Part shown: positions 7,511 to 15,630 of the stretch, piece by piece
How the letters are laid out: each line of letters starts with the position of its first letter
How positions within the stretch are numbered: position 1 is the first letter of the stretch
Assembly: GCF_017874715.1 (NCBI RefSeq)
Contig: NZ_JAGGLR010000011.1
Span: forward strand, 186,001 to 250,000
Length of the DNA stretch: 64,000 bases
Source of the DNA: Streptomyces iranensis
GTDB lineage: Bacteria; Actinomycetota; Actinomycetes; Streptomycetales; Streptomycetaceae
Reading direction: 5' to 3'
The notes under the pieces: generated by a model
Told to the model about the DNA's origin: nothing
The model's database searches: none
The model's input: the letters and a program-made list of their open reading frames with translations, nothing else
Made by a program: the position numbers and the translations under genes

Positions 7511-8623
7511 GTGCCCCGTGGGAATCAGGACGGGTTTGACCACGAGGCCCGCGTCGCAGTCGCTTTCGGCTTGGTTGATGTCGGTGAGGGGGTAGGTGCG
7601 GATCAGCTGGTCGAAGGGGAACCGCCCGGCCTGCCAGAGCCTGGTCAGCCGGGGGATCAGCAGTCCCGGCACCGCGTCCCCTTCGCAGATGTGGGAGATC
7701 TTCCGGCCCCGGTCCAAGGTCCCCGGTTCGAGTGGCAATGGGGTGTGGAGGCGTGCCACCAGGCCGAGGTGGCCGGTCGGGCGCAGGGCCCGAAGGGCAT
7801 TGTTGATCAGCTGGGGGGAGCCTGTGGTGTCCAGTGCGTAGTGTGTGCCGCCGTCCGTCAGTTGCTGGATGCGGTCGGCCAGGGCAGGCGGGTCGGGCGG
7901 GTCGGCCGATGCGGCGTGCAGCGGGATCGCGTGGAGCCGCTCGGCGAGGGCCAGCCGCTCGGGGTGCCGGTCGACGGCCACGGTCACCGCTCCGGCGGCG
8001 GTGGCCGCCAGCACCGCGGCCAGGCCGACCGCCCCGGCGCCGTAGACCGCGATGGTGTCGCCGGGGCCGACACCGAAGGAGTGGAAGACCGCTCCCGCGC
8101 CGGTGAGGAAGCCGCAGCCGAGCGGTCCGAGGAGTTCGATGGGCAGTGTGGGATCGACCCGGACGGCGTTGCGGGCCGGGACCATCGCGTATTCGGCGAA
8201 GGAGGACTGGCCGAACCACCGGGGTGCCAACGCGCCTCCGCCCGCGTCGGTGAACCGCGCAGCGTGCTCCTTGCGGCCTCCGAAGAGGTTGAGCGCGGGG
8301 AAGGAATCGCAGTAGGCGGGAGCCGCGCCCACGCAGTTCCGGCAGTGTCCGCAGGAGTCGAAGCTCAGCACGACGTGGTCGCCGGTGCTCAGGCCGGTGT
8401 CCGGACCGCCTGTCTCCACCACGACTCCGGCCCCTTCGTGGCCGAGCACCGCGGGCAGTGGTGAGCGGCCTGCCGAGTGCCGGACCGCGAGATCGGTCCG
8501 GCACATCCCGCAGCCCGCGATCCTCACCAGGATCTCGCCGTCGCCCGGCCCCGCGTGGAGCATCACCTCCTCGAGGCTGAACCGGCTCTCGTAGGAGCGC
8601 AGTACCGCCGCGGTGAACCTCAT
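7472..8623 (-). CDS. Zinc-dependent alcohol dehydrogenase (MDR family), 3' end altered by insertion
   Basis: A 383-residue medium-chain dehydrogenase. The catalytic zinc ligands are C41 (GMCRTD), H62-E63 (GHEGAG) and a cysteine near 174 (LGCGF); the structural zinc site is C91, C94, C97, C105. The NAD(P)-binding glycine motif is YGAGAVGLA near 194-202. The family is closest to benzyl/aryl-alcohol dehydrogenases, which suits a furan alcohol or aldehyde substrate. It is the third gene of a leftward operon, starting 3 bases after the aldehyde dehydrogenase stop. The last seven or so codons (GHLTSSPS) and the TGA are formed by the right end of the TnpB element, so the native C-terminus has been lost or replaced. 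Confidence 0.88.
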   Translation of the reverse strand: MRFTAAVLRSYESRFSLEEVMLHAGPGDGEILVRIAGCGMCRTDLAVRHSAGRSPLPAVLGHEGAGVVVETGGPDTGLSTGDHVVLSFDSCGHCRNCVGAAPAYCDSFPALNLFGGRKEHAARFTDAGGGALAPRWFGQSSFAEYAMVPARNAVRVDPTLPIELLGPLGCGFLTGAGAVFHSFGVGPGDTIAVYGAGAVGLAAVLAATAAGAVTVAVDRHPERLALAERLHAIPLHAASADPPDPPALADRIQQLTDGGTHYALDTTGSPQLINNALRALRPTGHLGLVARLHTPLPLEPGTLDRGRKISHICEGDAVPGLLIPRLTRLWQAGRFPFDQLIRTYPLTDINQAESDCDAGLVVKPVLIPTGHGAKGGHLTSSPS

Positions 8624-8626
8624 CCC

Positions 8627-10030
8627 TCACACCTCAACCGGACGGTGCACGACGAACGGGCTGAGGTTGCCATACAGCCCCCACGGCCCGCCCGCCACGC
8701 CGACACCGCTGTCCTTGACGCCCGCGAAGGGCTGGGCGAGGGAGGTTTCGGCGTGGTGGTTGACCCACGCCGTCCCGCATTCCAGTTGGCCGGCCACCGC
8801 CTCGGCCCGGTCCAGGTCGGTTCCCCATACCGAGCCGCCCAGCCCGAATCCCGTGTCGTTGGCCGCTTCGATGGCTCCGTCGAGGCTGACGTACGGCAGC
8901 ACCGGCAGGACCGGACCGAACTGCTCCTGCGTGACCACCGGGCTGTCGGGCGGGACATCGGCCAGGATGGTGGGGGCGAAGAAGTAGCCCGGCCGGTCCA
9001 GCCGGTGGCCGCCGGCCACGGCTCGGGCACCGTCCGCCAGGGCCAGGGCCGTGTAGTGCTCGACGCGGGCCAGCTGAGGGGCGTTGCTGACCGGTCCCAG
9101 CTGCGAGCCGGGGTCGAGCCCGGAGCCGACGACGGCGGACTTCGCACGCTGTGCGAGGGCTTCGACCACCTGCGAGTAGAGCCGGGCGGGGGCGTAGAGG
9201 CGCTTGACCGCCATGCAGACCTGCCCGCAGTTGCGGAACGCCGCCCAGAACAGCCGGTCCGCGATCCGCTCCACCTCCACGTCCTCCAGCAGGATGGCGG
9301 CGTCGTTACCGCCCAGTTCCAGGGTGACCGGGGCGAGCGAGGCCGTCGCGGCCCGCGCGACGGCCCGCCCGGTGGGAACCGAGCCGGTGAAGGTCACGTG
9401 GCGGATCCCCGGATGGGAGGCGAGGCGGGCGCCGAGCGGTTCGCGGCCGGTGACGATGGTCAGGACGTCCGGGGGGAGGGCGGAGACGAGGACGGACGCC
9501 AGCAGCCGTGTGGCGAGCGGTGTGAACGGGGAGGGCTTGAGCACCATCGTGTTGCCCGCGGCGAGCGCGGGCGCGAACTTCGCCGAGGCGAGCTGGAGGG
9601 GAAAGTTCCACGGGACGATCGCGGCGACGGGCCCGAGCGGTCGCCAGCGGATCTCGCTGCGCACCGGCCGGCCGTCCGTGATCGGCTGGGTTTCGGGGCC
9701 AAGCTCGGCGAAGTAACGCAGGCGTGCCGCCGTGCGGGCGACCTCCGCGTACGACTCGGCCAGGGGTTTGCCCTGCTCACGGGTGAGCAGCGGGGCGAGG
9801 TCGGCCCCGGCCGCCTCCACGGCGTCGGCTGCCGCGAGCAGCGCGGTGGTGCGGGCGGCGGGGTCGGCTCGCCAGCCGCGCCAGGCGGCGTGGGCCCGGC
9901 CGACGATGGCGTCCAGCTCGTCCGGCCGCTGATCGGGGGCCTCGTCGAAGGTCTCGCAGGTGGCCGGATCGAGGACGGCGAGGCACCCGCCGCTGGTTCC
10001 GGGCGCGCGAGGGGGCGGGCCGGCCGGCAT
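8627..10030 (-). CDS. NAD(P)-dependent aldehyde dehydrogenase
   Basis: A 467-residue ALDH-superfamily enzyme oxidising an aldehyde to a carboxylate. All core motifs are present: oxyanion asparagine N142 in PWNFP, cofactor lysine in LKPS near 165, general base E238 in TLELGGND, and catalytic C272 in NCGQVC. The frame is open much further upstream through the overlapping furan synthase gene, but ATG 10030 is the sensible start because it lies 8 bases after that gene's stop and yields standard family length. Between an MfnB-type furan-forming enzyme and an alcohol dehydrogenase, its likely substrate is a furfural-type aldehyde. That substrate is inferred from context, not from active-site residues. 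Confidence 0.85.
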   Translation of the reverse strand: MPAGPPPRAPGTSGGCLAVLDPATCETFDEAPDQRPDELDAIVGRAHAAWRGWRADPAARTTALLAAADAVEAAGADLAPLLTREQGKPLAESYAEVARTAARLRYFAELGPETQPITDGRPVRSEIRWRPLGPVAAIVPWNFPLQLASAKFAPALAAGNTMVLKPSPFTPLATRLLASVLVSALPPDVLTIVTGREPLGARLASHPGIRHVTFTGSVPTGRAVARAATASLAPVTLELGGNDAAILLEDVEVERIADRLFWAAFRNCGQVCMAVKRLYAPARLYSQVVEALAQRAKSAVVGSGLDPGSQLGPVSNAPQLARVEHYTALALADGARAVAGGHRLDRPGYFFAPTILADVPPDSPVVTQEQFGPVLPVLPYVSLDGAIEAANDTGFGLGGSVWGTDLDRAEAVAGQLECGTAWVNHHAETSLAQPFAGVKDSGVGVAGGPWGLYGNLSPFVVHRPVEV

Positions 10031-10038
10031 ACCGGCGG

Positions 10039-10815
10039 TCAGCCCGCGGTGGCGACGGACGCCGCGTATTCCCGGGCGTGCCGGTCCATCTCCGCCCGGA
10101 AGGCGGCCACCAGCTGCGGCTGGATCCTTCCGGCGTCGCGGTCGCCGCCCTCGCAGACCGCGCCGCGCACCCCCACGATGTCGGTGCCGATGCGGGTGAG
10201 CGTGCCGAGGTCCGCGGCCTTGACGCTGCCCGCGAGGGCGGCGCGCAGACCGGCCTCGTGGGCCTGCCGGACAAACTCCGCGCAGAGTTCGGGCGGAAGG
10301 TGGTCGAACAGCCGTGTCCCGTCCTTGATCGCTGTGTCGAGCATGGCCGCAGCACAGCCGGAACGGCGGGCGATGTCGGGCAGCGCCAGCGGGTTGACGC
10401 AGCCGATGCGGTGGGCGTCGGCGTAGCCGGAGGCGACGACGAACGCGTCCGGCTGATAGTCCTTCACCGCCCGGACGACCCCGCGCATGACGTCCATGGC
10501 CTGTTCGGGCGTGGTGCATCCGTAGAGGCCGACCTTGATGTAGGTGGCTCCGGAGACCGTTGCGCCCAGTGCCGCCTGGGCCACTGTGCCGGGCTTGTAG
10601 GGGACGTCTCCCACGGTGGCGGAGACCGGCTTGTCCGCCGGGACCGTGTCGCGGATCTGCCGGATGACCCAGGGGAAGTTCGCGCCGAGCGAGCCCTCGT
10701 CGGGCTTCTTGACATCGACGATGTCGAGGTGTTCCGCCGCCTTCGCGCAGTCGAGGGCCTCCTCGACGCTGTCCGGGGAGATGAGAAGCAACAACGTGGC
10801 TTCCTTCCACCGCAT
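10039..10815 (-). CDS. mfnB: (5-formylfuran-3-yl)methyl phosphate synthase, MfnB homologue
   Basis: A 258-residue protein of the DUF556/MfnB family, which in methanogens condenses two glyceraldehyde-3-phosphates into 4-(hydroxymethyl)-2-furancarboxaldehyde phosphate, the first furan of methanofuran. The signature IVDVKKPDEGSLGANFPWVI is intact. Aligning by motif with the archaeal enzyme, D34 and K36 correspond to the Asp/Lys of the active site (Schiff base lysine), and D160 and K164 in MLDTAIKDGTRLF to the second pair, with the same spacing of four. The ATG at 10815 is preferred over earlier ATGs in the frame because homology begins just after it and AGGTGG precedes it. It leads an operon with ALDH and ADH; no aminotransferase or kinase of the methanofuran route is nearby. 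Confidence 0.88.
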   Translation of the reverse strand: MRWKEATLLLLISPDSVEEALDCAKAAEHLDIVDVKKPDEGSLGANFPWVIRQIRDTVPADKPVSATVGDVPYKPGTVAQAALGATVSGATYIKVGLYGCTTPEQAMDVMRGVVRAVKDYQPDAFVVASGYADAHRIGCVNPLALPDIARRSGCAAAMLDTAIKDGTRLFDHLPPELCAEFVRQAHEAGLRAALAGSVKAADLGTLTRIGTDIVGVRGAVCEGGDRDAGRIQPQLVAAFRAEMDRHAREYAASVATAG

Positions 10816-10988
10816 GCCACCTGCCCGGGGGCAGATATGCGGAGTCGTGTGGATCACGCGCGGTCCGCTCATCATTGCCGCGTCCGGTGGCTCATGGGCA
10901 GGGCGCGCGGAGTCCGGACGGGTCATTGCCGTGACGTTCCGCGCCCCCGGCGCACCGTCCACGCCGGTGGCCGGTGCGGCGATCGGGA

Positions 10989-11888
10989 CTATGCGCTCTG
11001 CGCCGATTGCCGGATGATCAGGTCGGTCAGCAGGGCCAGCGGAGGCCAGCCGTCGCGACCCCGGCGGGCGACGGCGAAGGCGCGCAGGACGACGTCCGGC
11101 GCGGTGAGCGGCACCAGATGGACACCGGGCGACGTGGGGGTGCCCAGCGGCAGCAGCCCTACGCCCATTCCTGCCGCGATCATGCCCTGTACGAGGTCGA
11201 GGTTGTCCGCCTGGTGAGTGAGGTGGGGGGTGAAGCCGGCCATGGAGGCGAGCGTCCGGATGACGGTCTCGTCACCGGTGTTGCGCGAGTTGCCGATCCA
11301 ATCCGCCGTGCGGAACCAGCGGAAGACCTCCGGGGCGCCCGGTGCCGAGGGACGGGCGGCGTGGTCGGGAATGCCCAGACCCCAGGGGGCGGTCCACAGT
11401 GGGGTGATCACGACCGCGGGGTCCGGTTCGGCCGGTGCCAGGTTGTAGTCGTAGGTGAGCGCGAGGTCGGCCTCGTCGTTCGCCAGCAGATGGAGGGCCT
11501 CGGCGGGTTCGTGCTCACGGACCAGGATGCCGAGCTGAGGATGGCTTGTCGCCAAGTTGCTGATGATGGGCAGCAGTTGGGCTCGGATAGCCGTGGCGAA
11601 GCCTGCCACGCGCACCGTGCCGGTCGGCGGGGCGTCGGGACTCAGGTCCCGCCGCGCGGCCTCGACTGCCGCAAGGATCGTCACGGCGTGTTCCGCCAGA
11701 CGGCGGCCCGCCGGCGTGAGCCTGACCCTGCGCCCATGCGGCTCGATGAGTGCCGTTCCCATGTCCTGAGCCAAAGCGGCGACCTGTTGAGAAACCGTCG
11801 AGGTGGTCGTGCCGGTGGCCTCGGCCACCGCGCGCATCGAGCCTCTCCGGGCCAGCTCGGCCAGCATCTGCAGGCGGCGTGTTTCCAT
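10989..11888 (-). CDS. LysR family transcriptional regulator
   Basis: About 299 residues from METRRLQML. An N-terminal winged helix-turn-helix covers residues 1-60 (GSMRAVAEATGTTTSTVSQQ is the recognition region), and a periplasmic-binding-type effector domain follows from about residue 90. Longer starts at 11903 or 11921 are possible in frame, but a perfect inverted repeat at 11906-11928 overlaps them, and that is better explained as the operator, so 11888 is chosen despite a GGAGG lying very close to it. The gene points the same way as the furan operon and is divergent from an EamA exporter, so it probably controls one or both. Confidence 0.85.
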   Translation of the reverse strand: METRRLQMLAELARRGSMRAVAEATGTTTSTVSQQVAALAQDMGTALIEPHGRRVRLTPAGRRLAEHAVTILAAVEAARRDLSPDAPPTGTVRVAGFATAIRAQLLPIISNLATSHPQLGILVREHEPAEALHLLANDEADLALTYDYNLAPAEPDPAVVITPLWTAPWGLGIPDHAARPSAPGAPEVFRWFRTADWIGNSRNTGDETVIRTLASMAGFTPHLTHQADNLDLVQGMIAAGMGVGLLPLGTPTSPGVHLVPLTAPDVVLRAFAVARRGRDGWPPLALLTDLIIRQSAQSA

Positions 11889-11905
11889 CCCTCCATTGTC
11901 CATGA

Positions 11906-11928
11906 ATCCCGAACGAATCATTCGGGAT
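11906..11928. promoter_or_regulatory. Inverted repeat in lysR-eamA intergenic region, likely LysR operator
   Basis: ATCCCGAA (11906-11913) and TTCGGGAT (11921-11928) are perfect 8-base arms separated by 7 bases. The site lies in the 84-base divergent intergenic region, the usual position of a LysR regulatory site controlling both its own gene and the opposite one. Confidence 0.65.
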
Positions 11929-11972
11929 CAACACGTGGACGTGAACGGTGTCAAGGATCTCTACTGGAGCCC

Positions 11973-12959
11973 ATGAACGCTCCCGAACCACCTGAGGCGC
12001 TCCCTCCCCGTCGCTCGCGCCATGCCGGCGCCGGGGCCGGTTTCCTCATGGCCGCCACCTCGATGTGTACCGTGCAGCTCGGATCGGCTCTGACGGTTCC
12101 GCTGTTCGGACAGCTCGGCGCGCTGGGAACCGCGGGCCTGCGCCTGGGCTGGGCGGGGCTGATCCTGCTGGCCGCCATCCGCCCCCGGCCTCGTGATTTC
12201 ACCTCCCGGGATCTCCTTGCCTGCATAGTGCTCGGTCTCGTGACCGCCGGAATGATGGTCTTCTTCATGCAGGCGATCGCCCGTCTCCCGCTGGGGACCG
12301 CAAGCGCACTGGAATTCTTGGGACCGCTCACTGTCTCCCTCTTCGGGCCGAGGAAGGGACGCCTGATCTGGGCGGCCGCGGCGGCGGCGGGCGTCGTGCT
12401 GCTGACCGAGCCCTGGCACGGTGGCGCCGACCCTGTGGGGGTGGGGAGCGCGCTGCTCGCCGCGGGGTGCTGGGCCGCGTACATTCTGCTGACCCAACGG
12501 GTCGGTGATCGCGTCACCGGCCTGAAAGGGCTGGCTGTCTCCATGCCGGTCGCCGCGGTGGTGGGCCTGGGTATCGCCGCCCCGGGCCTCGCCGAACACC
12601 TCACGTGGTCACCGCTGTGGACCATGCTGGCTCTGGCGGTGCTCAGCCCCGTCATCCCCTTCGCTCTCGAGTTTCTCGCCCTGCGTCATCTGACCACGTC
12701 CGCGTTCGGCACTCTGATGAGCCTCGAGCCCGCCATCGCCCTCATGGTCGGTCTGCTCGTTCTCGGCCAGCGCCCCGGGACGGCTGCGACAGTTGGCCTG
12801 GTTCTCGTGGTCATGGCCAGCGTCGGCGCCACCCGCGCCGGTGTCCGTCCCGCGGCATCCTCCGAACGGGCACCAGCTTTCCGGTACGAGCCCGGCCCGG
12901 AGCCCGTGCGACGCGATCAGGACCGGGCTGCCGTCTGCCGGGGCAGCCAGCCGCTGTGA
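11973..12959 (+). CDS. EamA/DMT family exporter
   Basis: A 328-residue drug/metabolite transporter with ten predicted transmembrane helices and two EamA repeats; the second repeat ends with the typical SLEPAIALMVGLLVLGQRP motif near residues 250-268. The group resembles RhtA-type amino acid or metabolite exporters. ATG 11973 follows CTGGAG. The C-terminal 40 residues are hydrophilic and charged. It is divergent from the LysR gene and faces away from the furan operon. Export of the furan product is an attractive guess, but nothing in the protein itself shows the substrate. Confidence 0.86.
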   Translation: MNAPEPPEALPPRRSRHAGAGAGFLMAATSMCTVQLGSALTVPLFGQLGALGTAGLRLGWAGLILLAAIRPRPRDFTSRDLLACIVLGLVTAGMMVFFMQAIARLPLGTASALEFLGPLTVSLFGPRKGRLIWAAAAAAGVVLLTEPWHGGADPVGVGSALLAAGCWAAYILLTQRVGDRVTGLKGLAVSMPVAAVVGLGIAAPGLAEHLTWSPLWTMLALAVLSPVIPFALEFLALRHLTTSAFGTLMSLEPAIALMVGLLVLGQRPGTAATVGLVLVVMASVGATRAGVRPAASSERAPAFRYEPGPEPVRRDQDRAAVCRGSQPL

Positions 12960-13154
12960 TCCGTCAGCACCGGGGTAGCCCTTGTGTGCTCGCCCGAGCA
13001 GTACGGCCGGCCGGCGGGGATGCGGTCGATCGGCGGCAGCGTTCATTCAGGTGTCAGAACGTGCCAAGCTAACGTGTCGCCACCGGCCGATTCGCAGCCT
13101 TGTCGTCGCCGGGGGCAGCACGCTGAAGATCTCCCGCTTCGCTTGGAGGAGACC

Positions 13155-13628
13155 ATGTCCGCATCCACCGGCATGCCCGCCGATCCGACGTCGAGCCACC
13201 GAGCCATCGAGAACTTGATCGCACGTTACGCCGAACTCGTGGACGACGGCGATTTCGCGGGACTCGGCACGCTTCTCGCTGAAGCCACCTTCTCGGGCAC
13301 TGGCGAGTCTGTCAGCGGGCGCGACGCGATCGAGGAGATGTTCAAGGACACGTTGATCGTCTACGCCGACGGCACGCCGCGAACCCATCACGTCACCACC
13401 AATGTTGCCATCGAGGTCGATGAACAGGCGAGCACGGCGGTCTCGCGTTCGTACGTCACCGTGTTCCAGGCACTGCCCGACCTGCCGCTGCAACCCATCG
13501 CCGCCGGTCGGTACCACGACCGCTTCGAGCGCCGTGATGGGCAGTGGCGCTTCGCAGAGCGACGGGTCCGCATCAACCTGATCGGCGATGTGAGTCGCCA
13601 CGCCCGCCGGGCTGCCGCACGGCGGTAG
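13155..13628 (+). CDS. NTF2-like (SnoaL-like) protein
   Basis: A 157-residue single-domain protein of the nuclear transport factor 2 superfamily (SnoaL_4 type). Seen: an N-terminal helix pair (IENLIARYAELVDDGDFAGLGTLL), FSGTGESVSGRDAIEEMF with the domain's curved sheet entry, TPRTHHVTTNVAIEV, and GRYHDRFERRDGQWRFAERRV at the end. Family members include ring hydroxylating dioxygenase beta subunits, polyketide cyclases and ketosteroid-isomerase-like enzymes. The activity here is unknown. ATG 13155 has GGAGGA at 13145-13150. It is transcribed alone and converges on the VWA gene with a strong terminator between. Confidence 0.8.
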   Translation: MSASTGMPADPTSSHRAIENLIARYAELVDDGDFAGLGTLLAEATFSGTGESVSGRDAIEEMFKDTLIVYADGTPRTHHVTTNVAIEVDEQASTAVSRSYVTVFQALPDLPLQPIAAGRYHDRFERRDGQWRFAERRVRINLIGDVSRHARRAAARR

Positions 13629-13703
13629 TCGCCCCCGGGACGGGCCCGTTTCGGTTTCCCCCCCACACAGCCGACGTCAGGTCAGCCCGTTGAGCCCCTG
13701 CTT

Positions 13704-13752
13704 GTGAGCGAGCCGGCGACCCCGGACCACGGGGTCGCGGCCCCTCGCTCAC
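13704..13752. terminator. Bipartite bidirectional hairpin terminator
   Basis: Between two convergent genes there is a double stem. The outer arms are GTGAGCGAG (13704-13712) and CTCGCTCAC (13744-13752), both 9 bases and perfectly complementary. The inner stem is GCGACCCCG (13716-13724) with CGGGGTCGC (13730-13738) around GACCA. No T-run follows, as is common in Streptomyces. Confidence 0.75.
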
Positions 13753-13789
13753 CGCGACGGACTGGGCTCGGGTCCCAGCTCGCGGCGCC

Positions 13790-14830
13790 TCAGATCATCA
13801 GCAGCAGCCGGGTGTGCGGGACCAGCTTCCGGTTCACGCTGGTGCTCTGCACGAATATCGTGAAGTCGTCGTTGCGGTCCGGATTGACGCGAACTTCCGT
13901 GTCCGGCAGGCCGAGCAGGGATCGGGCCTCCGGCCCCGTGTAAACCCGGTCCGTCTTCTTCTCCAGCACCGCGATCTGCTTTCGCGCCTGGATTTTCTCC
14001 GACTTGCTCAGCTGATAGAACGCACAGCCGGTACGGAAGGTGTGTCCGCATTCGATGACCCATTCCCGGATCGCCGCTTCCCGAGCCACCGGAATCAGCT
14101 GGTATTCCGACGGGTCCACCGGGGTGAGACCGGCCGCCTCGATGGTGTCCTTGTTGACCGCCTCCGCGCCCGTGGAGAACACCGCCCGCGATCCCCGGAT
14201 GCCTTGTGCCCGGCCCACCATAAAGTTCTCGGTGGCCTGCTGGATGACCTGCCCTGCCTCCTCCAGGCCCTGTGTGCTCGTGGCGTCCCAGATGGCGATG
14301 TTGTCCTTCGGGAAACCGCACTGCATGGCCTCGCGCTTGCCCATCTGGTCCGGCACAAGGACGGCCAGTGTCCAGTTGTCCTCCTGCGTCGCCATCATCT
14401 TGGCCACGGCTTGCACCAGTTCACGTGGATTCTTGGTAGGGGCATCCAGGCAGCGATGACTCGCGTTCTCCTGGCCGTCCGTCAGCACGAACGTCAGGAA
14501 GCTGTGGTCGCCGTACAGCTGAGCCGTCTGCGCCAGCTCCCGCTGCGACTTCAGTGAGGCCGCCAGCAGAGCCGTCATTCCACCGACCCGGTAAAGCTGC
14601 TTCAGGGACGGCATCCGCAGCACGTCCTTGTCGTAGATGGCGCACTCCACCTTGTCGGCGAAGACGTACACCGTGACGCGGGTTTCCTGGTCCAGTTCCT
14701 TCGAACGGCGGGCCAGATACGCAATCTGCTGGTCGGCGACTTCGACGACCTTGCGGCTCAGGTGTGACATGGACGAACTGGCATCCAGCACAAGAGCAAC
14801 GTGATTGATGTAGTTCTGGTTTCCGGACAT
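13790..14830 (-). CDS. VWA domain protein
   Basis: A 346-residue cytoplasmic protein whose first 200 residues form a von Willebrand factor A domain. The MIDAS motif is DASSSMS (D16, S18, S20), the threonine is probably in GGMTALL near 85, and the last acidic residue is in VLTDGQE near 117. The second half (IECGHTFRTGCAFYQLSKSEKIQ, then DTEVRVNPDRNDDFTIFVQSTS) is not a domain I can name; it has one isolated Cys pair and a long helix. Such stand-alone VWA proteins usually mediate metal-dependent protein-protein contacts, sometimes with AAA+ or tellurite-type partners, none of which is next door. A GGGGGAG site precedes the ATG. Confidence 0.82.
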   Translation of the reverse strand: MSGNQNYINHVALVLDASSSMSHLSRKVVEVADQQIAYLARRSKELDQETRVTVYVFADKVECAIYDKDVLRMPSLKQLYRVGGMTALLAASLKSQRELAQTAQLYGDHSFLTFVLTDGQENASHRCLDAPTKNPRELVQAVAKMMATQEDNWTLAVLVPDQMGKREAMQCGFPKDNIAIWDATSTQGLEEAGQVIQQATENFMVGRAQGIRGSRAVFSTGAEAVNKDTIEAAGLTPVDPSEYQLIPVAREAAIREWVIECGHTFRTGCAFYQLSKSEKIQARKQIAVLEKKTDRVYTGPEARSLLGLPDTEVRVNPDRNDDFTIFVQSTSVNRKLVPHTRLLLMI

Positions 14831-14943
14831 GGACGCTCCCCCTTTTCCTTTTCGATGCTCCTACCTTCTCACCCACCACTGACAATCGATCCTGGACTCC
14901 GATGCGTGGGGAGGTGGCGGCGACGACATCGTCAGGTGGAGAA

Positions 14944-15588
14944 TCAACCCCGCCCATCGGCCGGATGACCGACACCGAGCAGTCCCAGTGGGTGCTGACC
15001 GGACGGGACGACCGCGGGGGTGAGTCCAAGGAGCCGGTCGTCGTCGAACCCGGCAACGAGCACGGCGCCCAGGCCCGCCTCAGTGGCCTGGAGATAGACG
15101 TTCTGGCTGGCATGCCCGGCCTCCAGCCACACATAGCGCGCACCCCGCCGCCCCAGCGGCGGCTGATCGGCGAAATGGCGCGCAGCCGCCTCCAGATCAC
15201 CACTGAGCAGCAGCAGTGCACCCGCGCGACGCAGCCAGTCGTGGTCGGCGAGGGTAGTGCCGGCGACCCGGTCGCGGTGGTCGCCGGCAGTGATCAGAGT
15301 CAGCACATCGCGCTCGGCGTCGTACCGGTAAGTCCCGGCGGCGAGGCCGTCGACGTTGCCCGCGACCACTGTGAGTGTCAGTGGATACAACGCGTGTGCC
15401 GACGGGCATGTGCGGTGCTCACCGGTTGTCCGCCCCTGCGCCGCCCACACCATGAGTGCGACCTGGGCGATGCTCAGGGGCCGGGCCCCGAAGCCGCGTG
15501 TGCTGCGTCGCCGCATCAGCAAGGATCCCAGACCCGCGATCGGAGGCGTGGGCCGGACAGGCTTCAGAGGCACTTCCCGCTGTGACAT
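14944..15588 (-). CDS. SagB-type / nitroreductase-family flavoprotein
   Basis: About 214 residues of the FMN-dependent nitroreductase fold, closest to the SagB/ThcOx dehydrogenase group that oxidises azolines in peptide natural products. Recognisable parts are the FMN phosphate-binding RRRSTRGFGARPLS, the PSAHALYPL stretch in the middle, and EAGHASQNVYLQATEAGLGAV near the C-terminus, which is characteristic. No cyclodehydratase or precursor peptide lies nearby, so a RiPP role is not supported; many streptomycetes have isolated copies. The start could be ATG 15588 or 15606; neither has a clear ribosome-binding site. It ends 113 bases before the VWA start, same direction. Confidence 0.78.
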   Translation of the reverse strand: MSQREVPLKPVRPTPPIAGLGSLLMRRRSTRGFGARPLSIAQVALMVWAAQGRTTGEHRTCPSAHALYPLTLTVVAGNVDGLAAGTYRYDAERDVLTLITAGDHRDRVAGTTLADHDWLRRAGALLLLSGDLEAAARHFADQPPLGRRGARYVWLEAGHASQNVYLQATEAGLGAVLVAGFDDDRLLGLTPAVVPSGQHPLGLLGVGHPADGRG

Positions 15589-15630
15589 GAGTCCAGACAA
15601 GCACACCCGGAAGGGGCGGCGGGAACGGCG

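Noticed and set aside
8477..10426. 649-codon plus-strand frame across ALDH and the furan synthase
   Set aside because: Antisense to two genes with clear catalytic residues; the product is low-complexity and matches the usual high-GC shadow frame.
14944..15588. RiPP gene cluster around the SagB-like protein
   Set aside because: No YcaO cyclodehydratase, precursor peptide or protease gene in the neighbourhood.
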